Source: Alphaproteobacteria bacterium (GTDB lineage Bacteria > Pseudomonadota > Alphaproteobacteria > Caulobacterales > Parvularculaceae). From it: a stretch of DNA of 6,075 nucleotides. The DNA lies in NCBI GenBank assembly GCA_030428745.1, contig JAUIEG010000178.1, positions 1 to 6,075 on the forward strand, given 5' to 3'. The notes below the pieces were generated by a model. That model was not told the origin of the DNA and made no database searches. It was given only the letters and a program-made list of their open reading frames with translations. The position numbers and the translations under genes were made by a program. This document shows positions 1 to 5,502 of the stretch, one piece after another (within the stretch, counting starts at the first letter, position 1; each line of letters opens with the position of its first letter).

Positions 1-81
1 GACGCCAATATCGGAGCCTTGATGCGTGATCGCGGCTTCCCGATCCCTGGCGCCGACAGCGAGAAGCAAACGATAGAGTAG
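1..81 (+). CDS. C-terminal tail of an unidentified protein (5' end outside window)
   Basis: Frame 1 is open from the first base to a TAG at 79-81 and encodes 26 residues beginning DANIGALMRDRGF and ending KQTIE. The other two plus frames hit stops within about 30 bases, so this is the likely coding frame. A strong hairpin terminator follows 23 bases after the stop, as expected for the end of a gene. The segment IGALMRDRGFPIPG looks like a structured end followed by a polar tail, but it is too short for me to assign a family. Function is left open. Confidence 0.6.
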   Translation, partial: DANIGALMRDRGFPIPGADSEKQTIE

Positions 82-104
82 AAACCTGCTTTACGTCACA
101 CTTG

Positions 105-133
105 AAAACGCCGCTGCTTTGCAGCGGCGTTTT
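105..133. terminator. Bidirectional Rho-independent terminator
   Basis: A perfect 13-bp inverted repeat (AAAACGCCGCTGC at 105-117, GCAGCGGCGTTTT at 121-133) flanks a 3-base TTT loop. The GC-rich core is bordered by an A-run on one side and a T-run on the other, so it gives a stem plus U-tract when read in either direction. The plus-strand tail (TTTTTGTTT) is the better U-tract. It sits between two convergent genes: 23 bases after the partial plus-strand gene and 8 bases after the msrA stop. Confidence 0.93.
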
Positions 134-141
134 TGTTTGGG

Positions 142-741
142 TTAGTGGTCGCCCCAGACTTTTTTAACGCGGCGGTCGCGCCCGCAGCTGGAGCGGTAAA
201 AGCGATAGCGCACAGGATTTTTCTTGTAATAGTTCTGATGATAATCTTCCGCATCCCAGAACTCAGTGAACTCAACAAGGGGCGTCACCACTTCCTGGCC
301 GAGTTCCACTGACGCTTGTTCTTTAGAGGCGAGAGCGGCGTCATATTCTTCCGCATTGGCGTAGAAGACTGCTGTTGTATAGGCGTGGCCGCGATCACAA
401 AACTGCCCGCCGTCATCAAGCGGGTCCACATGACGGAAGAAATAATCGACAAGCTCGCGATAGGTGACGACGGACGGATCATAGGGCACGCGCACAACTT
501 CACGGTGGCCTTCATGGTCTTTGTAAGTGGGGTTTTGTTTCAGGCCGCCCGCATAGCCGGAAACAACGTCGCCCACGCCGTCGAGTTTTTCAAAGTCCGA
601 TTCCATGCACCAGAAACAGCCGCCGGCGAAGACCGCGCTGGCGGTTGCATCGATGGGCTGGGTCTTGTCCGATGCGTCCTCAGCGCAGGCGGCGGCGCCG
701 ACAAAGGCGCAGGCGGCGAGGGCCGAAAAGAACTTTTTCAT
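142..741 (-). CDS. msrA: Peptide-methionine (S)-S-oxide reductase MsrA, exported (199 aa)
   Basis: MsrA reduces the S-epimer of methionine sulfoxide in proteins back to methionine through a cysteine sulfenic acid intermediate. Visible signatures are the catalytic motif GGCFWCMES (nucleophile Cys42, second Cys45, Glu47), the SGYAGG segment at 61-66, the DPLDDGGQFCDRG block at 107-119 with Cys115, AEDYHQNYY at 164-172, and a near-C-terminal Cys186. Residues 1-20 form a signal peptide: MKKFF, then an Ala-rich hydrophobic core, then GAAACAED. This fits signal peptidase I cleavage after ACA, or a permissive lipobox with Cys19 as the lipid site, so the enzyme probably acts in the periplasm or on a membrane. 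The ATG at 741 is preferred because it starts the signal peptide and has AAGGAGA seven bases upstream. An in-frame ATG at 816 would bury the signal peptide. It ends convergently against the shared terminator and is divergent from ptrB. Family assignment is firm; localisation is inferred. Confidence 0.95.
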   Translation of the reverse strand: MKKFFSALAACAFVGAAACAEDASDKTQPIDATASAVFAGGCFWCMESDFEKLDGVGDVVSGYAGGLKQNPTYKDHEGHREVVRVPYDPSVVTYRELVDYFFRHVDPLDDGGQFCDRGHAYTTAVFYANAEEYDAALASKEQASVELGQEVVTPLVEFTEFWDAEDYHQNYYKKNPVRYRFYRSSCGRDRRVKKVWGDH

Positions 742-747
742 GGGCGG

Positions 748-754
748 TCTCCTT
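748..754 (-). promoter_or_regulatory. Ribosome binding site of msrA
   Basis: On the minus strand this reads AAGGAGA, with the GGAG core about seven bases before the ATG at 741-739. It is a near-ideal Shine-Dalgarno sequence. It decides the start in favour of the signal-peptide methionine over the in-frame ATG 75 bases upstream. Confidence 0.85.
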
Positions 755-934
755 CTTCCTGCGACCCATATGCGGGCGCATGGATGGATAGGCCAGACAG
801 GATGGCCGGGTCTCACCGGATTGTTATGGGCGCATCCTCTTTCGTTACATCAAGACGATAAAGAAAATGCATGAAAAACAATGGCCTGAATAGATTGCCT
901 CAGCCCCCGCAAGCATACTAAGTCTGACTTGATT

Positions 935-954
935 AACGATCCTCGTTGAAACGA
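935..954. repeat. Alternating AACGA/TCGTT half-sites before ptrB
   Basis: AACGA (935-939), TCGTT (943-947) and AACGA (950-954) are spaced by three and two bases. The central TCGTT can pair with either flanking AACGA, giving two mutually exclusive 5-bp inverted repeats within 20 bases. The element ends 22 bases before the ptrB ATG. It could be an operator or a weak leader structure, or it could be chance given the short arms. Confidence 0.3.
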
Positions 955-964
955 TGTGAGTAAA

Positions 965-970
965 AAAGAG
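965..970 (+). promoter_or_regulatory. Probable ribosome binding site of ptrB
   Basis: AAAGAG lies six bases before the ATG at 977 and is the only purine-rich stretch at a workable distance from a start in this frame. The alternative in-frame GTG at 956 has no comparable upstream sequence, so this site favours the ATG. The match to GGAGG is only moderate. Confidence 0.45.
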
Positions 971-976
971 CCCCCC

Positions 977-3109
977 ATGTCCCAGAGCGACCCCTTTGCC
1001 GAAGCGCGCAACATCGCTGCGCCCGTTATTGAAAAGCGTCCTGTCGAAACCACGCAACATGGTGTGACACGCGTCGACAATTACGCCTGGCTGCGCGACG
1101 ACGCCTGGCAAGATGTGTTGCGCGATCCCTCAAAGCTGACAACTGATATCCGTGAGATGCTGGAGGCGGAGAACGCCTATTACGCCGCTGTCACTGATGA
1201 CCTTGAGTCCCTGCGCAAGAGACTCTTTGACGAGATGCGCGGACGCATCAAGGAAGATGACAGTTCGGTTCCGGCCAAAGACGGCGACTGGAAATACTGG
1301 ACGAAATTTCGGGAGGGCGGGGAGTATCCCGTGTTCATGCGCGCGCCTGTGGCGGGCGGGAACGAACAGGTCATCTATGACGGTGACGCCGAACGCGGAG
1401 AGTCAGAATTTTTCTCAATTGGCGACGTGGCTCACAGTCCGGATCACAAACTTGCGGCGATCGCCACTGACCGGCTGGGGTCTGAATATTATTCAATCTG
1501 CATCCGCAATATGGAAACGGGTGAGAACTTGCCCGACCTTATCGAAAGCGCTGACGGGTCTGGCGCCGTGTGGTCCGCAGATTCGAAGAGCTTCTTCTAT
1601 GTGGAGCGCGACGACAATCAGCGTTCAAAATGGGTGAAGCTGCACAGGTTGGGCGACGATCCGGCGAACGATAAAACTGTCTATGAAGAGGCCGATGACG
1701 CCTTCTTTCTCGACATTTCTAAAAGCCAGAGCGGCGCCTATATTTTCATTTATGCCGGCAATCACGTCACCAGCGAGGTCCGGTTTATTCCCGCTGATGC
1801 GCCTCAATCAGCGCCCACGCTGATCGCCGCGCGCGAAGCGAATGTGGAATATGCGCCGGAGCATCACGGCGATCATTTCTTCATCAAGACCAATGCCGGC
1901 GACGCTGTCGACTATAAGATTGTCACCGCGCCGATATCCGCCCCCGGAAAGGAAAACTGGAAGGACTGGCTTCCCCATAAGCCGGGGAGTGAAATCGTCA
2001 CTTTCACCACGTTCAAGGATTATATCGTCAGAGTGGAGCGGGAGAACGCCCTGCCGCGGATTGTCATTTCCACTTATGACGGCGACGCCCATGAAGTCTC
2101 CTTTGATGAGGCCGCCTATGCCCTCGGCATGGATGAGGGGTATGAATATGACACCAGCTTGATCCGCTTTACCTATGAATCGCCCTCAACGCCGGAACAG
2201 ACCTTCGACTATGATATGGCGTCGCGCGCACGCACGCTTTTGAAAACACAGGAAGTGCCGAGCGGTCATGATGCATCGCTTTATGCCGTGGAGCGGATTG
2301 AAGCGGAGGGCGCAGGCGGCGCCAAAGTGCCAGTGACAATACTGCGTCTGAAAACAACGCCAAAGGACGGTTCGGCCCCGGCGCTGATTTACGGCTATGG
2401 CTCCTATGGCTACGCGACGTCAGCGTCGTTCTCGACCAACATCCTGCCGCTTGTCGATCGCGGCGCCGTTTACGCCATCGCCCATGTGCGTGGCGGCGCT
2501 GACAAAGGGCGCCAATGGTATCTCGACGGCAAGCTCGACAAGAAAATGAATACGTTCACGGATTTCAACGCTGCGGCGGAGGCGCTTGTCAAAGACGGCT
2601 ACACGTCGGCGGGGCGGATTGTCAGCTATGGCGGCAGCGCTGGCGGGTTGCTCGTGGGCGCGTCGGTGAATTTGCGGCCCGATCTTTATGGCGGGGTTAT
2701 CGCCGCGGTGCCGTTTGTGGATGTGATCAATACGATCTCTGACGCAGACCTGCCATTGACGCCGCCGGAATGGGAGGAGTGGGGCAATCCGATCACCAGC
2801 AAGGAAGAGTATGACTGGATCGCCGCCTATTCTCCCTATGACAAAATTCAACATGCCAAATACCCGCCGATCATGGCGACCGGCGGGCTCGCCGATTACC
2901 GCGTCACTTATTGGGAGCCTGCGAAGTGGGTCGCGCGTCTGCGCGACGAGGCGAGCGGCGGCCCGTTTGTTTTGCGCATGAATATGGGCGCCGGGCATGG
3001 CGGCTCGGCCGCGCGGTTTGAACGCCTTGATGAGCGCGCGCATCTTTACGCTTTTGCGCTGAAGATTTGGGGGCTCGAGACGTCAGAGCCCGTCAAGCAC
3101 AAGGCATAA
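977..3109 (+). CDS. ptrB: Oligopeptidase B (protease II), prolyl oligopeptidase family S9A (710 aa)
   Basis: Oligopeptidase B is a serine peptidase that cleaves small peptides, not folded proteins, after Arg or Lys. A beta-propeller screens access to the active site. The N-terminus carries the family segment GVTRVDNYAWLRDD followed by LEAENAYYAA. A propeller occupies roughly residues 75-415 and the alpha/beta-hydrolase domain roughly 435-710. Visible motifs are YGYGSYGY (472-479), HVRGGADKGRQWY, and the nucleophile elbow GGSAGG with Ser554. The triad Asp is Asp640 in GLADYRVTYWEPAKW and the triad His is His674 in GAGHGG. PEWEEWGNP contains Glu598 and Glu600, matching the paired glutamates known to set basic P1 preference in enterobacterial OpB, which separates it from true prolyl oligopeptidase. 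Length fits the family. There is no signal peptide, so it is probably cytoplasmic. A GTG at 956 would add seven residues. It is divergent from msrA and ends five bases from the rnr stop. Confidence 0.94.
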   Translation: MSQSDPFAEARNIAAPVIEKRPVETTQHGVTRVDNYAWLRDDAWQDVLRDPSKLTTDIREMLEAENAYYAAVTDDLESLRKRLFDEMRGRIKEDDSSVPAKDGDWKYWTKFREGGEYPVFMRAPVAGGNEQVIYDGDAERGESEFFSIGDVAHSPDHKLAAIATDRLGSEYYSICIRNMETGENLPDLIESADGSGAVWSADSKSFFYVERDDNQRSKWVKLHRLGDDPANDKTVYEEADDAFFLDISKSQSGAYIFIYAGNHVTSEVRFIPADAPQSAPTLIAAREANVEYAPEHHGDHFFIKTNAGDAVDYKIVTAPISAPGKENWKDWLPHKPGSEIVTFTTFKDYIVRVERENALPRIVISTYDGDAHEVSFDEAAYALGMDEGYEYDTSLIRFTYESPSTPEQTFDYDMASRARTLLKTQEVPSGHDASLYAVERIEAEGAGGAKVPVTILRLKTTPKDGSAPALIYGYGSYGYATSASFSTNILPLVDRGAVYAIAHVRGGADKGRQWYLDGKLDKKMNTFTDFNAAAEALVKDGYTSAGRIVSYGGSAGGLLVGASVNLRPDLYGGVIAAVPFVDVINTISDADLPLTPPEWEEWGNPITSKEEYDWIAAYSPYDKIQHAKYPPIMATGGLADYRVTYWEPAKWVARLRDEASGGPFVLRMNMGAGHGGSAARFERLDERAHLYAFALKIWGLETSEPVKHKA
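3016..3040. repeat. 25-bp near-identical direct repeat, copy 1 (partner at 3675-3699)
   Basis: The 25 bases here match 3675-3699 at 24 positions, in the same plus-strand orientation; the one difference is T at 3031 against C at 3690. Copy 1 lies in ptrB and encodes part of FERLDERA. Copy 2 lies in rnr, read antisense, where the minus strand encodes HRALVKAF. The match stops abruptly at both ends. Both copies sit in conserved protein segments, so a coincidence of codon use is the simplest explanation. Confidence 0.5.
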
Positions 3110-3116
3110 AAAGCCT
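3102..3116. other. Small hairpin across the ptrB/rnr convergent junction
   Basis: AGGC (3102-3105) and GCCT (3113-3116) can form a 4-bp stem around ATAAAAA, which contains the ptrB stop and the five-base intergenic gap. The right arm enters the rnr stop. The stem is too short, and lacks a following U-tract, to be a convincing intrinsic terminator. No better terminator is visible here for either gene. Confidence 0.2.
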
Positions 3117-5439
3117 AGCCCCGGCGCGGCTTGGCGTTCGCCTTGGCGCGTTTCTTCTTTGCCGGCTTCTCGCGCTTGCCTTTTGACTTCGCCCGTTTTT
3201 TCTCTTTGGCTTTTTTGCCATAGCCCGGTTTTGACGGCGCGCCCGACCGGCCTTTGCGCTTGCCCGATCCGGGCAGGGGATCGGACAGCATTTCAAAGCG
3301 AAGTCCGCCCGTTAAAGGCGCCGCCTCGGCAAGCTTGACCTTGACCGGCTGGCCAAGGCGGAAAATACCGCCTGTTGAATCACCGCTGACGCAGTGCTCT
3401 TTTTCTTCAAAGGTGAACCGCTCGGAGCCGATGGAGCGCATGGGGATGAAGCCGTCAGCGCCGCTCTCGTCGAGCATAACGAAGAGCCCGAATTTGGTGA
3501 CGCCGCGAATGCGCGCGTCGAACTCCGCGCCGACTTTATCCTCGAGATATCCGGCGAGATAGCGGTCATTGGACTCGCGCTCCGCAGCAATAGAGCGACG
3601 CTCAAGGTCGGATATGGTTTCGGCAATCTTGGGGAGCTCTTTTGCTTCCGCTTCCGTCTGGCCGTTGGCGCCGAGTTTGAACGCCTTGACGAGCGCGCGA
3701 TGGACGGTGAGATCTGCATAGCGCCGGATGGGCGATGTGAAATGCGCATAGCGGCCGAGATTAAGACCGAAATGGCCCACATTCTCGGTGTCGTAAATCG
3801 CCTGGCGCTGAGATCGCAGGACCACTTCGGAGACCATTTCCTTCTGGTCCCGCTCGCCTGCAATTTTCAAAAGCTGATTGAAATTCGCGGGCCGGATGGC
3901 GCCCTTTGATAGCGAGTAATCGAGGGTGTCGAGATAATCGCGCACTGAATCCAGCTTTTCCGGATCGGGCACGTCATGGACGCGGTAGATCAGCGGCGTT
4001 TTTGCGCGCTCCAGCGCCTCCGCCGCCGCGACATTCGCCAGGATCATGAACTCTTCGATCACGCGATGGGCGTCGAAGCGCTCGCGCTTGATGACTTTTG
4101 CAACGTCGCCATTGTCATCGAGAATGATTTTGCGTTCGGGCAGGTCCAGATCTAACGGCGCGCGTTTGGCGCGCTCCTTCATGCGTGCATGAAAGGCGTC
4201 ATAGAGTGTTTTGACAACGCTCTTGATTTGCGCGGACGCCGCGCCCCCGTCGCTGATCTCCTGAGCTTCTTCATAAGCGAGTTTCGCATGAGAGCGCATG
4301 AGGGCGCGCATGAAACGATGACGCTTCTTTACGCCGCCCGAGGTGATGGTCATCTCAACGGCGAGGCAGGGCCGGTCTTCATCAGCGCGGAGCGAACAGA
4401 GGTCGTTCGACAAACGCTCCGGCAGCATGGGGACGACACGGTCCGGCAGATAAGTTGAGTTGCCGCGTTTCAGGGCTTCCTTGTCGAGTTCGGAGTCCGG
4501 TTTCACGAACCAGCTGACATCGGCGATGGCGACGATGACGCGGAAGCCGCCCGGATTTTCCGGATCGTCATCGGCTTGGGCGAAGACGGCGTCGTCGTGA
4601 TCCTTTGCGTCCGCCGGGTCGATGGTGATGAGCGGCGTGTCGCGCAGATCGGTGCGCTCGCCCAGAGGCGGCAGTTTCGCCTTTTCGGCCTCAGCGAGAA
4701 CTGCGGCGGGAAAGTCCGTCGGGATGCCGTGATTGGCCAGTGCGATAGTGGAAAAAGCGTGCTTGTCGTCAATATGCCCGGCGATAGAGCGTACGCGCCC
4801 TTTCTTCGGACCATAACCGCGGGCGTTTTTGGTTTCGATCCAGACGAGATCGCCGTCCTTGGCGCTCCCTTCGTCGCCATCGTCGATGGTGAAGTTGTCA
4901 CGCGCCCGGCGCTCCACTGGTTCGGCGATGCCGCCGCGGCGTTTTTTGTGAAAAACGGCGAGGAACCGGTGCGCGCCCTTGCCAATGGCCTTGATGACAT
5001 CGGCGTCATAGCCGTCATCGCCCGCCGGAAAGAGCCGCGCCAGTAATCTGTCGCCAACGCCGGGCGACGGTTTGATCTTGGCGGCGCGCCGCGCGGATAG
5101 GCGGATCAGGGGCGGTTCGGTCTCGCCGCGCCAGGTCGCCGGCATGCACAGAAGGTCGCCGTCATCGTCCACTGACATGACGTCGATCGGCGCCACAGGG
5201 GGCAGGGCGTCGGCGCGTTCGATGCGTTTGCCGCCCTTCATGTTAATGGCGCCTTCTTCGTCGAGCTCCTTCAAAAGCCTGCGCAATTCCGCCCGCGCTT
5301 CACCTTTGACGCCAAAGGCGCGCGCGAGGTCGCGGCGCGCAACTTCGCTGTCGGCGTCTTTCAGATAGGCGATAATGTCTTTTTTGGAAGGAAGGCCGGT
5401 CTTTTTCGGTCCGGATTTGGATTTTGCGCGCTTGGCCAA
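3115..5439 (-). CDS. rnr: Ribonuclease R, 3'-5' exoribonuclease of the RNase II/RNB family (774 aa)
   Basis: RNase R degrades RNA processively from the 3' end, including structured RNA, and takes part in mRNA turnover, rRNA quality control and tmRNA-linked decay. Domains in order are a basic N-terminus, a winged-helix segment (about 17-75, GLPSKKDIIAYLKD onward), cold-shock-type RNA-binding folds (about 80-225), the RNB catalytic domain (about 265-590), an S1 domain (about 636-716, GAEFDARIRGVTKFGLFVML) and a basic tail. The metal-binding motif IDPADAKDHDDA supplies Asp274, Asp280, Asp282 and Asp283, and SPIRRYAD (569-576) supplies the catalytic arginines. Of the last 48 residues, 24 are Lys or Arg, a typical RNase R tail. 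The start is TTG at 5439-5437: an in-frame TAA lies 18 bases upstream, no ATG or GTG intervenes, and the next Met is residue 67, inside the winged-helix region. A weak AAAG lies seven bases upstream of the TTG. It follows the M23 gene by 63 bp. Confidence 0.95.
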   Translation of the reverse strand: MAKRAKSKSGPKKTGLPSKKDIIAYLKDADSEVARRDLARAFGVKGEARAELRRLLKELDEEGAINMKGGKRIERADALPPVAPIDVMSVDDDGDLLCMPATWRGETEPPLIRLSARRAAKIKPSPGVGDRLLARLFPAGDDGYDADVIKAIGKGAHRFLAVFHKKRRGGIAEPVERRARDNFTIDDGDEGSAKDGDLVWIETKNARGYGPKKGRVRSIAGHIDDKHAFSTIALANHGIPTDFPAAVLAEAEKAKLPPLGERTDLRDTPLITIDPADAKDHDDAVFAQADDDPENPGGFRVIVAIADVSWFVKPDSELDKEALKRGNSTYLPDRVVPMLPERLSNDLCSLRADEDRPCLAVEMTITSGGVKKRHRFMRALMRSHAKLAYEEAQEISDGGAASAQIKSVVKTLYDAFHARMKERAKRAPLDLDLPERKIILDDNGDVAKVIKRERFDAHRVIEEFMILANVAAAEALERAKTPLIYRVHDVPDPEKLDSVRDYLDTLDYSLSKGAIRPANFNQLLKIAGERDQKEMVSEVVLRSQRQAIYDTENVGHFGLNLGRYAHFTSPIRRYADLTVHRALVKAFKLGANGQTEAEAKELPKIAETISDLERRSIAAERESNDRYLAGYLEDKVGAEFDARIRGVTKFGLFVMLDESGADGFIPMRSIGSERFTFEEKEHCVSGDSTGGIFRLGQPVKVKLAEAAPLTGGLRFEMLSDPLPGSGKRKGRSGAPSKPGYGKKAKEKKRAKSKGKREKPAKKKRAKANAKPRRG
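3675..3699. repeat. 25-bp near-identical direct repeat, copy 2 (partner at 3016-3040)
   Basis: This is the second copy of the 24-of-25 match described for 3016-3040. Here the coding strand is the minus strand, so the shared sequence is read antisense within the conserved TVHRALVKAFKLG stretch of RNase R. Confidence 0.5.
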
Positions 5440-5502
5440 ATGTCTGCTTTCATCTTAAAGGTCGAGACATTGGGTAGCACGCTTCGCCCCAAAGCGCGAA
5501 CG
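5440..5502 (-). other. Short intergenic leader between the M23 peptidase gene and rnr
   Basis: The 63-bp gap holds an imperfect inverted repeat, CGCTTCGC (5480-5487) against GCGAACG (5496-5502), with one bulged base and an eight-base loop. No U-tract follows on the minus strand, so it should not stop transcription, and read-through from the upstream gene into rnr is likely. No clear promoter was seen. A TAA at 5457-5455 closes the rnr frame upstream of its TTG start. Confidence 0.35.

Larger units (their letters stand above)
742..976. promoter_or_regulatory. Divergent intergenic region between msrA and ptrB
   Basis: This 235-bp gap must hold the promoters of both divergent genes. It is more AT-rich around 840-940 than the flanking genes. 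I could not find a -35/-10 pair with good matches and 16-18 base spacing on either strand. The nearest plus-strand candidate is TTGCCT (895-900) followed by TACTAA (916-921), but the spacing of 15 is short. No conserved protein is encoded here. Its only notable structure is the set of short inverted half-sites at 935-954. Confidence 0.5.

Noticed and set aside
742..816. Longer N-terminus for MsrA from an in-frame ATG at 816
   Set aside because: The extra 25 residues are Pro/Arg-rich and unlike MsrA, would place the signal peptide internally, and lack the strong AAGGAGA that precedes the ATG at 741.
316..861. Plus-strand 181-codon ORF antisense to msrA
   Set aside because: It lies almost wholly opposite a well-supported msrA, has no recognisable domain, and fits the long spurious frames common in GC-rich DNA.
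871..921. 16-codon plus-strand ORF (MKNNGLNRLPQPPQAY) in the intergenic region, a possible leader peptide
   Set aside because: It has only a weak purine stretch upstream, no run of a regulatory amino acid, and no attached terminator/antiterminator structure.
845..1111. Minus-strand 88-codon ORF overlapping the start of ptrB
   Set aside because: Most of it is antisense to the ptrB coding start or intergenic, and the protein shows no domain or good ribosome binding site.
2420..3043. Minus-strand 207-codon ORF inside ptrB
   Set aside because: It is antisense to the conserved catalytic domain of oligopeptidase B, is rich in Arg/Pro/Ala as expected for a shadow frame, and has no recognisable motif.
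4285..4315. Three spaced GCATGA copies resembling a short tandem repeat
   Set aside because: They fall within rnr coding sequence and reflect the Met/Arg/Ala/His-rich stretch RFMRALMRSHAKL. Spacing is irregular and nothing else suggests function.
4503..5057. Minus-strand 184-codon ORF in an alternative frame of rnr
   Set aside because: It overlaps the RNB domain of rnr on the same strand and is a low-complexity Ser/Arg/Pro/Thr translation with no family features.
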